From NCBI RefSeq assembly GCF_014174155.1, contig NZ_JABEQM010000007.1, positions 62,001-126,000 of the forward strand: 64,000 nt of DNA, written 5' to 3'. Position numbers and translations under genes: made by a program. The DNA is from Gluconacetobacter tumulisoli. Its GTDB lineage: Bacteria > Pseudomonadota > Alphaproteobacteria > Acetobacterales > Acetobacteraceae. Each line of letters opens with the position of its first letter. Within the stretch, counting starts at the first letter, position 1. Positions 17,290-29,083 of this stretch are shown here, piece by piece. The notes under the pieces are model-generated. The model was not told the origin of the DNA, did no database searches, and worked only from the letters and a program-made list of their open reading frames with translations.

Positions 17290-18389
17290 ACGCGCCCCCG
17301 CCCCCGATGAGCCTGCTGGCCGAGCTGACGCATCGCTGCCCGCTGCAATGCCCGTACTGTTCCAACCCGCTGGCGCTGGACGGGCGGGAGGCCGAGCTTT
17401 CGACCGCCGAGTGGATCGGCATCCTGGACCAGGCCGCCGAGATGGGCGTTCTACAGGTGCATTTTTCCGGCGGCGAGCCGATGGCGCGTCCCGACCTGCC
17501 GGAACTGGTGAGGCACGCGGCGGCGCGGGGGCTGTATACCAACCTGATCACCTCCGGCGTGCTGCTGACCGAGGCGACGTTCCGTCCGCTGGCCGAGGCC
17601 GGGCTGGACCATGTCCAGCTGTCGTTCCAGGACGTCGATACCGGCCCGGCCGAGCAGGTCGGCGGCATGAAGGGCGCACAGGCGAAGAAGCTGGAGGCCG
17701 CGCGGTTCGTCGTCGCGGACGGCATGCCCCTGACCCTGAATTTCGTCATCCATCGCGGCAATGCGGGGCGCGTGCCGCGCATGCTGGAGCTGGCGCGCAC
17801 CCTGGGCGCCCGCCGGGTGGAGATCGCCCATACCCAGTATTACGGCTGGGGCCTGGTGAACCGCGCCGCCCTGATGCCCAGCCGCGCCCAGCTGGACGAA
17901 GCCACGCAGGCGGTCGAGGACGCACGCGCCCGCCTGGGGTCCAGCCTGACCATCGATTATGTCACGCCGGATTATTACGCCGACCGGCCCAAGCCCTGCA
18001 TGGGCGGCTGGGGGCAGCGGTTCGTCAATATCTCGCCCGCCGGGCGGGTCCTGCCCTGCCATGCGGCCGAGACCATTCCGGGCGTGTCCTTCCCCGACAT
18101 CCGTACCGCCACCCTGGCCGACATCTGGGAGAACGCGCCGCTGTTCCGGCTGTTTCGCGGCACGGACTGGATGCCCGAACCCTGCCGGGGCTGCGACTTC
18201 CGGGAACAGGACTGGGGCGGCTGCCGGTGCCAGGCGCTGGCGCTGGTGGGCGACGCCGGGGCGACGGACCCGATCTGCTCCCGGTCGCCACATCACGACC
18301 GGGTCACGGCGATCCTGGAGGAACTGCCGGCCGAACCGCCGCCCTTTGTCTATCGCCGGTTCGGCAATGCGCCGGGGGGCGGGCGGTAA
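17286..18389 (+). CDS. pqqE: PqqA peptide cyclase PqqE (radical SAM)
   Basis: Forms the carbon-carbon bond between Glu16 and Tyr20 of PqqA. 367 residues. The SAM cluster ligands are C18, C22 and C25 ([10 protein letters not shown]). The SPASM-type C-terminal region has further cysteines in [16 protein letters not shown] and [20 protein letters not shown] for auxiliary Fe-S clusters. Last gene of the operon; no pqqF-like protease is present here, so processing of PqqA must be done by another protein. It converges on the dicarboxylate symporter with a palindromic repeat between. Confidence 0.96.
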   Translation: MNAPPPPMSLLAELTHRCPLQCPYCSNPLALDGREAELSTAEWIGILDQAAEMGVLQVHFSGGEPMARPDLPELVRHAAARGLYTNLITSGVLLTEATFRPLAEAGLDHVQLSFQDVDTGPAEQVGGMKGAQAKKLEAARFVVADGMPLTLNFVIHRGNAGRVPRMLELARTLGARRVEIAHTQYYGWGLVNRAALMPSRAQLDEATQAVEDARARLGSSLTIDYVTPDYYADRPKPCMGGWGQRFVNISPAGRVLPCHAAETIPGVSFPDIRTATLADIWENAPLFRLFRGTDWMPEPCRGCDFREQDWGGCRCQALALVGDAGATDPICSRSPHHDRVTAILEELPAEPPPFVYRRFGNAPGGGR

Positions 18390-18390
18390 T

Positions 18391-18450
18391 CGGGGCGCTG
18401 CCCCGAGCCCGGGCACAGGGCGGTCGCCCTGGGCAAACAATCCCGGGCGC
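18391..18450. repeat. Palindromic intergenic repeat (F)
   Basis: Hairpins CGGGGC-GCT-GCCCCG and CAGGGC-GGTC-GCCCTG, then AAACAAT-CCCGGG, between convergent pqqE and the symporter gene. It has the arm-loop-arm layout of the family, with different stem sequences that still pair. Confidence 0.5.
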
Positions 18451-18456
18451 TGGATT

Positions 18457-19803
18457 TCAAAGGCCTGCTGCTCCCTCGCCCTTCGGGCGCAGGACGCGGC
18501 GGGCCGTGTGGGGGTCGAACTGCCCTTCCCATGCCGCGACGGCGACGGTGGCCACGCAGTTTCCGACCAGGTTGCCCAGGGCCCGGGCGATGCCGATGAA
18601 CCAGTCGACCGACAGCACCAGCACCAGCCCGATCGGCGGGATGGACGGCACGACCGCCAGGGTCGCCGCCAGCACCACGATGCCGACGCCCGGCACCCCA
18701 TGCGCGCCCTTGGACGTCACCAGCGCCATGCCCAGGATCAGCGCCAGTTGCCCCGCCGACAACGGCGTGCCGGTCGCCTGCGCCAGAAAGAGCGTCGCCA
18801 GCCCCAGGTAGATCGACAGTGCATCCAGATTGAAGGAATAGCCTGCCGGCATGACCAGCCCCACGACGTCGGAGCGTACGCCCAGCGCCGTCAGCTTGCG
18901 CATGACCTGCGGCATCACCGCGTCGGACGAGGTGGTGGCGCAGGTGATGACCAGTTCCTCGCGGAAATAGGCCAGGAACGGCCACAGCCCGACCCCGCAC
19001 GCCCGCAGCACCCCGCCGAGGCACACCCCCACGAAGACCGCCACGATCAGGACATAGAGCAGGACGAACGACATGAGGTGGCCCAGCGATCCCAGCCCGT
19101 ACCGCGCGGTGGTGTAGGCGACCGCGCCCAGCACGCCCAGCGGCGCGAACCATGTCACCACCCCCATCATGCGGAACAGGACGGCATTGGCCGAGGCCAC
19201 GAGCACGCGGACCGGCTGGCCGGCGTCGCCGGACATCAGCAGGCAGGCGCCGAAGAGGATGGAGAAGAACAGGATTTCCAGCACGTCGTTGCGGGCGAAG
19301 GCCGCCACCGGACTGGCGGGGATCAGGTTCAGCAGGAATCCCGCGATCCCGCCCTGCCGCATCGCGTCGGCATGCCCGGCATAGGCCGTGAGCGCCGAGG
19401 GATCGAGCGTGTCGATCCGCACGCCCATGTGCCGCCCCGGCGTGAACAGCAAGGCGCCGCCCACCCCCATCAGCAGGGCCAGGGTCGTCATGCCCTCGAA
19501 ATACAGCAGGGCCTTGAGGCCGATCCGCCCCACCGCCCGCAGCGATTCCGCCCCGGCGATCCCCTGCACCACGACGCAGAACACCAGCGGCCCGACCACC
19601 ATCGAGATCAGGTGCAGGAACGCGTCGCCCAGCACGCGCAGCCCCGCCGCCCATCCGGGCGCGGCAACGCCCAGCACGGCCCCCAGCACGGTGGCCGCCA
19701 CCACCGCGAAGAACAGCCGGTGCCCCGAACCGGACCGGGACAGGGCTGGCGTGGACAGGGCTGGAGCGGACAAGGGCGGGGCGGGGGGAGCGGAGGATGT
19801 CAT
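18457..19803 (-). CDS. Dicarboxylate/amino acid:cation symporter (DctA/GltP family)
   Basis: Inner-membrane secondary importer for C4-dicarboxylates or acidic amino acids. 448 residues. The conserved transport core is visible: CATTSSDAVMPQVM (serine-rich tip), VVGLVMPAGYSFNLDALSIYL (helix 7 motif), SKGAHGVPGVGIVVLAATL (second tip) and the helix-8 region DWFIGIARALGNLVGN. The N-terminal 30 residues are Pro/Ala/Ser-rich and unusual. The start lies 7 nt after the chvG stop with an AGGA site, so it is cotranscribed with the ChvI-ChvG sensor system. Confidence 0.9.
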   Translation of the reverse strand: MTSSAPPAPPLSAPALSTPALSRSGSGHRLFFAVVAATVLGAVLGVAAPGWAAGLRVLGDAFLHLISMVVGPLVFCVVVQGIAGAESLRAVGRIGLKALLYFEGMTTLALLMGVGGALLFTPGRHMGVRIDTLDPSALTAYAGHADAMRQGGIAGFLLNLIPASPVAAFARNDVLEILFFSILFGACLLMSGDAGQPVRVLVASANAVLFRMMGVVTWFAPLGVLGAVAYTTARYGLGSLGHLMSFVLLYVLIVAVFVGVCLGGVLRACGVGLWPFLAYFREELVITCATTSSDAVMPQVMRKLTALGVRSDVVGLVMPAGYSFNLDALSIYLGLATLFLAQATGTPLSAGQLALILGMALVTSKGAHGVPGVGIVVLAATLAVVPSIPPIGLVLVLSVDWFIGIARALGNLVGNCVATVAVAAWEGQFDPHTARRVLRPKGEGAAGL

Positions 19804-19810
19804 GCGGTCC

Positions 19811-21610
19811 TTATCCCACGCGGGGCAGGGTGACGACGAAGCGCGCGCCGATGACGGTCCCGTCAGCGGCCAGGCGGTTTTCCGCCCGGATCGTGCCCTT
19901 CAGGGCCTCGACGATCTGGCGGCTGATGGACAGGCCCAGGCCCGAATGCTGGCCGAAATTCTCGCTGGTCGGGCGTTCGGAATAGAAACGGTCGAAAATG
20001 CCGTCCAGCTTGGCCGCGGGAATGCCCGGGCCCTCGTCCATCACGGCGATTTCCACCATTCCGCCGGGCGCCGGCGCGGCCGCCAGCACGATCCGCCCGT
20101 CGGGCGGCGAGAACGAGATCGCGTTGCCGATCAGGTTGCGCAGCACCTGCACCAGACGGTCTTCCACCGCCAGCACCGCCAGCGGCCGGTCGGGCGTCTC
20201 GCCGGTGCTGGTCACGCTCAGGATCGGCTGTCCGGGCGTGCGCGTCGCCTGGTGGATTTCGGTCAGCACCGCCAGGATCGGCACGACGGCGACCGGTTCG
20301 GTCCGCACGCGCGACAGTTCGGCGTCGACGCGGCTGGCGTCGGAAATGTCGGTGATCAGGCGGTCCAGCCGCCGGACATCGTCGGTGATGATCGTCAGCA
20401 GCCGCCGCTGCCGGTTCAGATCCTCGATCCGGCCCAGCGTCTCGATGGCCGAGCGGATCGACGAGAGCGGATTCTTGATTTCATGGCTGACGTCGGCCGC
20501 GAAGCGTTCGATCGCATCCATGCGCGCCCACAGCGCGCGGGTGCTGTCGCGCAGGGCGCGGGCGACCTCGCCGATTTCATCCCGGCGGGCCAGCAGGCGG
20601 ACGGGGACGGTATCCGTCCGTCCCGAGGTCTCGCGCATCACATGGGCCGAGGCCGCCAGCCGCAGCAGCGGCCGCGCGATGGTCAGCGACAGGTACCACG
20701 ACAGCAGCACGGTGATCGCCAGCGCCATCAGGAACAGCGACAGGATCGACGACCGCACGGCGAACAGCGAGCGATCGACATCCCGCGCCTGGCGCGTCAG
20801 CTGGATGATGCCGATGGTCTGGCCGTCATGCATCACCGGCTCGGCGACGGTGACGATCAGATGGTGATGCGCGGTGCGGCGGATATAGGGGGGCATTTCC
20901 GGCGCCGACTGGCCGCCGGCGCCGGTCACGGGCTGGACGCTGGGATCGGTGTCGGGCGTATCCAGCGTCACGATCCGCGCACCCGACAGGGTGGGCAGCA
21001 GCGACAGCAGCGCGTCGTAGAACCGTTCGCCGAAACCGGCGCGCGCGGGCATGTCGTCGGCCGCCCGGCCGGACTGGCGGTCGGCGTCATCGTCGCCAGC
21101 CAGCGGCGAGGGCAAGGGCTGGGCGTCGACATGCCCGCGCGTCCAGCCGTGCTGGACCGCCGCCTCCTCGACGCGGCTGTCGGCCACCACCTGCCCGTCG
21201 GGCGCGAACAGGCGGGCATGGGCGCTGGGGCTGGGTTCGGTCAGGCGCAGCAGCAGCGGGCGGGCCAGCGGCGCGTCCAGGACCGGCTGCCCGCGTCCGA
21301 AGGCGACCGCGCTCTGCCCCAGCGCGCCGGCGTAGATCCGCGCCTGCTCGCGCAATGCCGTGACCTCGGCCTCCAGCAGGCTGTTCTGGAACTGGTCGAG
21401 ATACAGCAACGTCAGCGCCAGCAGCACCAGCGGCAGCGCGTTGACAAGCAGGATCCGGCGCATCAGCGGCGAGACCAGCCGCGTGCGGTATTCCATATAG
21501 GCCGCGGCCGCGTCGCGGTTCAGGGCCTCGGTGCGCGGAACCACGATGTTGCGGAAGCGGGTGAACGGATCGGGCAGGGGCAGGACCCAGTTGCCGAGGC
21601 GCAACCTCAT
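19811..21610 (-). CDS. chvG: Sensor histidine kinase ChvG-like
   Basis: Membrane kinase of the ChvG-ChvI (ExoS) envelope/acid-stress system of alphaproteobacteria. 599 residues: first membrane helix at about residues 45-65 ([19 protein letters not shown]), a long periplasmic stimulus-sensing domain, second helix near 285-310, HAMP region, then the H-box [19 protein letters not shown] and the ATP-binding boxes [19 protein letters not shown] and [11 protein letters not shown]. The start overlaps the chvI stop by 4 bp (ATGA). Family resemblance is strong in the phosphoacceptor region. Confidence 0.9.
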   Translation of the reverse strand: MRLRLGNWVLPLPDPFTRFRNIVVPRTEALNRDAAAAYMEYRTRLVSPLMRRILLVNALPLVLLALTLLYLDQFQNSLLEAEVTALREQARIYAGALGQSAVAFGRGQPVLDAPLARPLLLRLTEPSPSAHARLFAPDGQVVADSRVEEAAVQHGWTRGHVDAQPLPSPLAGDDDADRQSGRAADDMPARAGFGERFYDALLSLLPTLSGARIVTLDTPDTDPSVQPVTGAGGQSAPEMPPYIRRTAHHHLIVTVAEPVMHDGQTIGIIQLTRQARDVDRSLFAVRSSILSLFLMALAITVLLSWYLSLTIARPLLRLAASAHVMRETSGRTDTVPVRLLARRDEIGEVARALRDSTRALWARMDAIERFAADVSHEIKNPLSSIRSAIETLGRIEDLNRQRRLLTIITDDVRRLDRLITDISDASRVDAELSRVRTEPVAVVPILAVLTEIHQATRTPGQPILSVTSTGETPDRPLAVLAVEDRLVQVLRNLIGNAISFSPPDGRIVLAAAPAPGGMVEIAVMDEGPGIPAAKLDGIFDRFYSERPTSENFGQHSGLGLSISRQIVEALKGTIRAENRLAADGTVIGARFVVTLPRVG

Positions 21611-22320
21611 TCCTCCTTGTAGCGGTATCCGATCCCGTACAGGGTCTCGATCTGGTTGAACTCCTCGTCCACCTGGCGGAATTTCTTGCGAACGCGCTTG
21701 ATATGGCTGTCGATGGTGCGGTCATCGACATAGATGTTCTCGCCATACGCCGCGTCGATCAGCTGGTCGCGGGACTTGACCAGCCCCGGCCGCGCCGCCA
21801 GCGCCTTGACCAGCAGGAATTCCGTCACCGTCAGCTGGATGTCCTTGCCGCGCCACAGGCACTGGTGCCGGGTCTCGTCGAGCGACAGGTCGCCGCGCAC
21901 CATGGTGCCGCCGATCGCCTGGCCGCCGGCGGCCTCGACACGGCTGGCCTCGTTCCGGCGCAGCAGGGCGCGGATGCGTTCGAGCAGCAGGCGCTGGGAA
22001 AACGGCTTGGTGATGTAATCGTCGGCCCCCAGGCGCAGGCCCATCAGCTGGTCCACTTCCTCGTCCTTCGACGACAGGAAGATCACCGGAAGCTGCGACC
22101 GGCTGCGCAGGCGCTGCAGCAGTTCCATCCCGTCCATACGCGGCATCTTGATGTCGAGGACGGCGAGGTCGACCGGGCGGCTCATGATCCCGTGCAGGGC
22201 GCTTTCACCGTCGGTGTAGGTCCGCACCGTGAATCCCTCGGCCTCCAGCGTCATCTGGACCGACGTGAGAATATTCCGGTCGTCGTCGACCAGCGCGATG
22301 GTGTGTTTCGTCGGCTCCAT
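21607..22320 (-). CDS. chvI: Response regulator ChvI-like (OmpR family)
   Basis: 237 residues from the ATG at 22320; an open extension to 22353 is possible, but the AAGGAG lies between the two starts. The receiver domain has the acidic pair at D12-D14, the phosphoacceptor D56 in [10 protein letters not shown], the Ser/Thr in FLSSK and Lys in TKPFSQR. The C-terminal winged helix ends with [35 protein letters not shown], characteristic of ChvI. First gene of chvI-chvG-symporter. Confidence 0.92.
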   Translation of the reverse strand: MEPTKHTIALVDDDRNILTSVQMTLEAEGFTVRTYTDGESALHGIMSRPVDLAVLDIKMPRMDGMELLQRLRSRSQLPVIFLSSKDEEVDQLMGLRLGADDYITKPFSQRLLLERIRALLRRNEASRVEAAGGQAIGGTMVRGDLSLDETRHQCLWRGKDIQLTVTEFLLVKALAARPGLVKSRDQLIDAAYGENIYVDDRTIDSHIKRVRKKFRQVDEEFNQIETLYGIGYRYKEE

Positions 22321-22591
22321 TACCGTGTTCTCGCTCCTTGCCGGCCGGTCCACGGCCTTCCCGCTCTCCGCCCGGGCGGCTGGCCGGCCCCGGGGTGGCG
22401 CGCATCATAGCGTCAGCCGCACCGCCCTGTCATGGGCGCGGATCCTGACCATCCATCCATCTTCGGCCCGGCCGGACGGGCGCGCGGCGGGCGGCGCCTG
22501 TCCGCAGGGCGGACGAAACCCGCAAATTCGTCATGCCGCGGGCGCCTGCAACGCCTTGTCCATCGGCGCGGGCTCACCTACTTCATCAGAT

Positions 22592-23215
22592 ATGAGCCAC
22601 GATACAGACCCCACACCCGTCGTCGACTCTCCGAACGGAGAGGACGGCGTCATCCCGCCGGGCCAGCCGTCCGGTACCGCAACGGACCAGGACGCCGCCG
22701 CCCCTGGCACCCCGGACGGCGAACGCCGCATCCAGGAGCTGGAGAGCGCGTTGGAGGAGATGCGCGAGAAATGGATGCGCGCCGAGGCGGAGATGCAGAA
22801 CCTGCGCACCCGCACGAAGCGCGAGATCGAGGACGCGCGCCAGTACGCGACTCAGAAATTCGCGCGCGACGTCGTCGAGGCCGCCGAGAACCTGAAGCGC
22901 GCGCTGGCCAGCCTGCCCCACGTGACCGAGGGCGAGGACAAGCTGATCGCCCGCATGCGCGAGGGGATCGAGAGCACCGAGCGCTCGTTCATCGGCATCC
23001 TGGAACGCCACGGCATCACCGCCGCCGACCCGGCCGGCACCCCGTTCGACGCGAACCATCACCAGGCGATGGCCGAGCAGCATAGCGACGAGCATCCGCA
23101 CGGCACCGTGATCCAGGCCTGGACCCCGGCCTGGACCCTGCACGGCCGCCTGCTGAAGCCCGCGATGGTCGTGGTGTCGAAGGGATCGCCCGCGCCGGAC
23201 AAGACGGACGGCTGA
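22592..23215 (+). CDS. grpE: Nucleotide exchange factor GrpE
   Basis: Releases ADP from DnaK. 207 residues from the ATG at 22592; the frame is open upstream to 22229 but that part overlaps the chvI side without family sequence. A disordered acidic start is followed by a coiled coil (RIQELESALEEMREKWMRAEAEMQNLRTR, about residues 48-80) and the C-terminal beta domain with HHQAMAEQHSDEHPHGTVIQAWTPAWTLHGRLLKPAMVVVSKG, the GrpE signature. It heads the grpE-dnaK-dnaJ cluster. Confidence 0.95.
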   Translation: MSHDTDPTPVVDSPNGEDGVIPPGQPSGTATDQDAAAPGTPDGERRIQELESALEEMREKWMRAEAEMQNLRTRTKREIEDARQYATQKFARDVVEAAENLKRALASLPHVTEGEDKLIARMREGIESTERSFIGILERHGITAADPAGTPFDANHHQAMAEQHSDEHPHGTVIQAWTPAWTLHGRLLKPAMVVVSKGSPAPDKTDG

Positions 23216-23267
23216 GGCATCCCGTCCGCGAAAGATCGCCGTCCGGGCCCTGTCCCATGAAACGCCC

Positions 23268-23295
23268 CTTGAAACGAACGGCGGGGCTGAATACA
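23268..23295 (+). promoter_or_regulatory. Candidate heat-shock (sigma-32) promoter of dnaK
   Basis: CTTGAAA at 23268-23274 is a perfect -35 element for RpoH. After 12 nt, CTGAATAC at 23287 is a loose -10. It lies about 130 bp before dnaK in the 207-bp grpE-dnaK gap. Plausible but unproven. Confidence 0.35.
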
Positions 23296-23422
23296 TGCAG
23301 GACAGGTTCGGCGGCATGGTCGCGGATGTGATGAGACAGTCCGTCCAATCCGCCAGAACAACAGGATCTAGGGTCCCATCCGGTGCTTCGGGCCGGGTCG
23401 GGCTGCTGAGAGGAGAGCATTC

Positions 23423-25333
<1,911 letters not shown>

Positions 25334-25357
25334 TCGTCGCAAGACAGCTCGATTACC

Positions 25358-25385
25358 GGCGGCGCGGGTCACATCCCGCGCCGCC
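25358..25385. terminator. Strong palindrome after dnaK
   Basis: GGCGGCGCGGG at 25358-25368 and CCCGCGCCGCC at 25375-25385 form a perfect 11-bp stem with a TCACAT loop, 24 bp after the dnaK stop. There is no T-run. It may stabilise the dnaK mRNA end. Confidence 0.45.
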
Positions 25386-25399
25386 CCCAGCGACCGAAG

Positions 25400-25432
25400 G
25401 CGCCCGCGCTTCTGTGAAGACGGGCGCTTTTT
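25400..25432 (+). terminator. Intrinsic terminator of dnaK
   Basis: GCGCCCG at 25400-25406 pairs with CGGGCGC at 25421-25427. An inner TTC/GAA stem extends it, and TTTTT follows. dnaJ starts 90 bp later, so dnaJ probably depends on read-through or its own promoter. Confidence 0.75.
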
Positions 25433-25521
25433 CCATGTATGACAGGGCCGTTCGAACCCATGGGCATCGGTGCCCATGATGGCGCGGACATTCCGGCACG
25501 GCCCCGCCAGTGAGGACCATG

Positions 25522-26649
25522 ATGGCCACCAAGCTTGATTACTACGCCGTTCTCGAAGTCTCCCGCGATGCGAATGGCGACGAGCTGAAAAGGGCGTATC
25601 GCAGGCTGGCCATGCAGTACCATCCCGACCGCAACCCGGGGGACGCTTCGGCGGAAGCGCGCTTCAAGGAGATCAGCGAGGCGTACGACGTCCTGAAGGA
25701 CGAGCAGAAGCGCGCGGCCTACGACCGGTTCGGCCATGCGGCGTTCGAGGGCGGCGGCCCGGGGGCCGGCGGGTTCGATTTCGGCGGCGGGCTGGGCGAC
25801 ATCTTCGAACAGATGTTCGGCGACATGATGGGTGGCCGTCGCGGCGGCGGGCGCCGGTCCGGCGGCGACATCCAGGTGCAGGTGACGATTTCCTTCGTCG
25901 AGGCCTTCGCCGGGGTCCGGAAGCCGATCACCGTGCCCACCCGCGTGACCTGCGAATCCTGCGACGGCACCGGCTCGGCGGACCGCGACCAGGGGGCGGA
26001 GACCTGCCCGACCTGCCATGGCGCCGGCAAGGTCCGCGCCCAGCAGGGCTTCTTCCTGGTCGAACGCGCCTGCCCGACCTGCCATGGCGCGGGCAAGGTC
26101 GTCCGCAATCCCTGTGCCGCGTGCCATGGCGCAGGCACGGTGGAAAAGGACCGCACGCTGGAGATCGCGATCCCGGCGGGGGTGGAGGACGGCACGCGCA
26201 TCCGCCTGTCCGGCGAGGGCGAGGCCGGGGGCAAGGGCGCGACCCCGGGCGACCTGTATGTCCATGTCGCGGTCGAACCGCATCCGATTTTCCAGCGCGA
26301 CGGTGCCAACATCTATTGCCGCGTACCGCTGCGCATGACGCAGGCGGCCCTGGGCACCGAGATCGAGGTCCCGGTCGTCGACGGATCCCGCGCGAAGGTG
26401 AAGATCCCTGCCGGCACCCAGACCGGCGAGAATTTCCGCCTGCGCGGCAAGGGCTTTTCTGTGCTGCGGTCGTCGGCGCGCGGCGACATGTATATCCAGG
26501 TCTCGGTCGAGACCCCGCGCCACCTGACCAAGCGGCAGCGGGAATTGCTGGAGGAATTCGAAGGCGAGGCCGGCGACCACGACCGCGCCAATCCCGATAG
26601 CGCGGGATTCTTCAGCAAGGTCCGGGACTTCTTCGAAGGCAAACTCTGA
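25522..26649 (+). CDS. dnaJ: Chaperone DnaJ (Hsp40)
   Basis: Delivers substrates to DnaK and stimulates its ATPase. 375 residues from the ATG at 25522, chosen because GAGG at 25512-25515 gives proper spacing; GTG 25510 and ATG 25519 are alternatives. J domain at residues 1-70 with the HPD motif ([10 protein letters not shown]), a Gly/Phe-rich linker, four CxxCxGxG zinc repeats ([32 protein letters not shown]) at about 145-210, then the C-terminal substrate domains. Typical length and layout. Confidence 0.97.
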   Translation: MATKLDYYAVLEVSRDANGDELKRAYRRLAMQYHPDRNPGDASAEARFKEISEAYDVLKDEQKRAAYDRFGHAAFEGGGPGAGGFDFGGGLGDIFEQMFGDMMGGRRGGGRRSGGDIQVQVTISFVEAFAGVRKPITVPTRVTCESCDGTGSADRDQGAETCPTCHGAGKVRAQQGFFLVERACPTCHGAGKVVRNPCAACHGAGTVEKDRTLEIAIPAGVEDGTRIRLSGEGEAGGKGATPGDLYVHVAVEPHPIFQRDGANIYCRVPLRMTQAALGTEIEVPVVDGSRAKVKIPAGTQTGENFRLRGKGFSVLRSSARGDMYIQVSVETPRHLTKRQRELLEEFEGEAGDHDRANPDSAGFFSKVRDFFEGKL

Positions 26650-26654
26650 GCCTT

Positions 26655-26675
26655 CCGGCAAACACGGTTTGCCGG
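26655..26675 (+). terminator. Hairpin after dnaJ
   Basis: CCGGCAAAC and GTTTGCCGG form a perfect 9-bp stem with a 3-nt loop just after the dnaJ stop. No T-run. A second, weaker hairpin (CCCTTTC/GAAAGGG, 26793-26816) lies in the remaining gap before dapB, which otherwise shows nothing recognisable. Confidence 0.4.
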
Positions 26676-26943
26676 CGATCCGACGCGCATTTCCTGTGCG
26701 CCGATGCGCGCGGCCACCACGGCCGCTGCGCGACACCCCCGCGCAGCAGACCGCGTTTTCAGAAGGATTTCAAAAACAGCCTCTGCCCCTCTCCCTTTCC
26801 CCTGCTGTTGAAAGGGGGGCGGGATAGCGGTAAAAAACTCCGTCCATGGTGATCCCCCCACTCGCACCGTGGATATCCAGGCGGCGCGATCCCCCGGTCG
26901 CGCCGCCTACCGTCTTTTCGGGGCATGAATCCGGGGCACGCAC

Positions 26944-27717
26944 ATGACGACACAGACGGTCCGGATCGGCATTGCCGGGATCAATGGGCGGGTCGGACGC
27001 CTGCTGCGCGAGGAGGTTACGGCCAGCGGCGCCGTGCTGGCCGGCGGCACGACGCGCGATGCCGCGCCGGCGGCCCCCGGCCTGTTCGCGACCCTGGCCG
27101 ACCTGGTCCCGCGCTGCGACGTGGCGATCGATTTCACCCATGCCGTCACAGTCCGCGACCATGCCGCGATCCTGGCGCGGGCCGGGGTGGCCTGGGTGCT
27201 GGGCACCACCGGCCTGTCGCCGGCCGACCAGGACGCGGTGCGCGACGCGGCGCGCCACATTCCCGTCGTCCAGGCGGCGAATTATTCCCCCGGGGTCACC
27301 CTGGTCACGCGCCTGGCCCGCCAGATGGCGGCGGCCCTGCCGTCCGGCAGCTATGACGCCGAGATCGTGGAAATGCATCACCGCCAGAAGGTCGATGCCC
27401 CGTCCGGCACGGCGCTTGCGATCGGGCAGGCCGTCGCCGACGGGCGCGGCATCGACCTGGCCACCCATATGGAAAGCGGCCGGACCGGCCATGCCGGCCC
27501 GCGCGGGGCGGACGCCATCGGCTTCGCCGTGCTGCGCGGCGGCCAGATCGTGGGCGAGCATACGCTGCTGTTCACCTCGGCCACCGAACAGATCGCCCTG
27601 ACCCATCGGGCGTTCGACCGGCGGGTGTTCGCAACCGGCGCCGTCCGCGCGGCCTGGTGGGTCCGCGACCGGCCACCCGGCCTGTACGACATGGAAGACG
27701 TCCTGGGGCTGGCGTGA
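26944..27717 (+). CDS. dapB: 4-hydroxy-tetrahydrodipicolinate reductase
   Basis: NAD(P)H-dependent step of lysine and diaminopimelate synthesis. 257 residues. The N-terminal nucleotide fold reads IGIAGINGRVGRLL; the substrate domain contains the active-site motif EIVEMHHRQKVDAPSGTAL with catalytic His and Lys. VLGTTGLSPADQ and ANYSPGVTL match the family. It stands between dnaJ and metK in the same direction, and the long gaps suggest a separate promoter. Confidence 0.95.
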   Translation: MTTQTVRIGIAGINGRVGRLLREEVTASGAVLAGGTTRDAAPAAPGLFATLADLVPRCDVAIDFTHAVTVRDHAAILARAGVAWVLGTTGLSPADQDAVRDAARHIPVVQAANYSPGVTLVTRLARQMAAALPSGSYDAEIVEMHHRQKVDAPSGTALAIGQAVADGRGIDLATHMESGRTGHAGPRGADAIGFAVLRGGQIVGEHTLLFTSATEQIALTHRAFDRRVFATGAVRAAWWVRDRPPGLYDMEDVLGLA

Positions 27718-27876
27718 CCGAACCGCGCGCCGGCGGCGCCTATTCCCCATGGCGGGACCGTGATATCCCGTGAAAACACTTGACGCTCTGTAGGTATTCG
27801 GCCAAACGGACCCGCCCGGACCCCGCATGCCCGGCGGCGTCATATCTTTCACCGTTTCGAGGTAGACAGGACCATC

Positions 27877-29064
27877 ATGCGTAACAAAGGCGATTTTCTG
27901 TTCACATCGGAATCGGTGTCCGAAGGCCATCCCGACAAGGTCGCCGACCGGATCAGCGATACCGTCCTGGACGCCTATCTGGCCGCCGACGGTGAATCCC
28001 GCGTCGCCTGCGAAACGCTGGTCACGACGAACCGGGTAGTCCTGGCCGGTGAGGTTCGCGGACCGTCCTCGGTCACCACCGAAAGCCTGATCGAGGGCGC
28101 GCGCGCCGCGATCCGCGACATCGGGTACGATCAGGCCGGCTTCTCGTGGAAGAACGCCAACGTCGAATGCTATCTCCATGCGCAGTCCGCCGACATCGCC
28201 GTCGGCGTCGATAGCGCTGGTGCCAAGGACGAGGGCGCGGGCGACCAGGGCATCATGTTCGGCTTCGCCACGCGCGAGACCGAGACGCTGATGCCGGCGC
28301 CGCTCTATTACGCCCATGGCATCCTGCATCGCATCCGCGACCTGCGGAAGGCCGGCGACGCCCGCGTCGCCAACCTGCAGCCCGACGCCAAGAGCCAGGT
28401 CACGCTGCGGTATGTCGACGGCCGCCCGGTCGGCGCGACCTCGGTCGTCATTTCCACCCAGCATGACGAGGGCGCGAGCCAGCCGGCGATCCGCGAGGCC
28501 CTGCGCGGGATCGTGCAGGACGTCCTGCCGGACGGCTGGATGTGCCCGGACGACGAATTCTACGCCAACCCGACCGGCGTCTTCGTGATCGGCGGACCGG
28601 ACGGCGATTGCGGCCTGACCGGGCGCAAGATCATCGTCGATACCTATGGCGGCGCGGCCCCTCATGGCGGCGGCGCGTTCTCGGGCAAGGATCCGACCAA
28701 GGTCGATCGCTCGGCGGCCTATGCCTGCCGCTATCTGGCCAAGAACGTCGTGGCGGCCGGCCTGGCCGACCGCTGCACCCTGCAGATTTCCTACGCCATC
28801 GGCGTGTCGCATCCGCTGTCGGTCTATGTCGACCTGGACGGCACCGGCAAGGACGTGGACGAGGCGAAGCTGGGCAACGTCCTGCGCGAGGTCATGAACC
28901 TGACGCCGCGCGGCATCCGCCAGCATCTGCGCCTGAACCGCCCGATCTATACCGAAACGTCCGCCTATGGGCATTTCGGCCGGACGCCGGACGCCGGACG
29001 CGACAATTTCACCTGGGAACAGACCGACCTGGTGGATGCGCTGCGCGGCGCGTTCAACCGCTGA
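27877..29064 (+). CDS. metK: S-adenosylmethionine synthase
   Basis: Makes S-adenosylmethionine from ATP and methionine. 395 residues. Motifs: [20 protein letters not shown] at the N-terminus, [12 protein letters not shown], and the P-loop-like [27 protein letters not shown] lies 5 nt before the ATG. I looked at the 158-bp leader for a SAM riboswitch and could not recognise one. trmB, a SAM-using methyltransferase, starts 19 bp after the stop. Confidence 0.97.
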   Translation: MRNKGDFLFTSESVSEGHPDKVADRISDTVLDAYLAADGESRVACETLVTTNRVVLAGEVRGPSSVTTESLIEGARAAIRDIGYDQAGFSWKNANVECYLHAQSADIAVGVDSAGAKDEGAGDQGIMFGFATRETETLMPAPLYYAHGILHRIRDLRKAGDARVANLQPDAKSQVTLRYVDGRPVGATSVVISTQHDEGASQPAIREALRGIVQDVLPDGWMCPDDEFYANPTGVFVIGGPDGDCGLTGRKIIVDTYGGAAPHGGGAFSGKDPTKVDRSAAYACRYLAKNVVAAGLADRCTLQISYAIGVSHPLSVYVDLDGTGKDVDEAKLGNVLREVMNLTPRGIRQHLRLNRPIYTETSAYGHFGRTPDAGRDNFTWEQTDLVDALRGAFNR

Positions 29065-29083
29065 TCCCCACGCCGAACGCGAC

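Noticed and set aside
17959-19833. Plus-strand open frame crossing pqqE and the symporter
   Set aside because: Crosses two confident genes in a wrong frame, with composition typical of shadow frames.
19388-21622. Plus-strand open frame (744 codons) antisense to chvG
   Set aside because: Low-complexity shadow. chvG carries all kinase boxes on the opposite strand.
26793-26816. Terminator in the dnaJ-dapB gap
   Set aside because: Stem CCCTTTC/GAAAGGG is short with a 10-nt loop and no T-run. Mentioned only with the stronger hairpin at 26655.
27718-27876. SAM riboswitch in the metK leader
   Set aside because: Looked for SAM-II and SAM/SAH-type conserved cores and stems. Nothing matched beyond chance.
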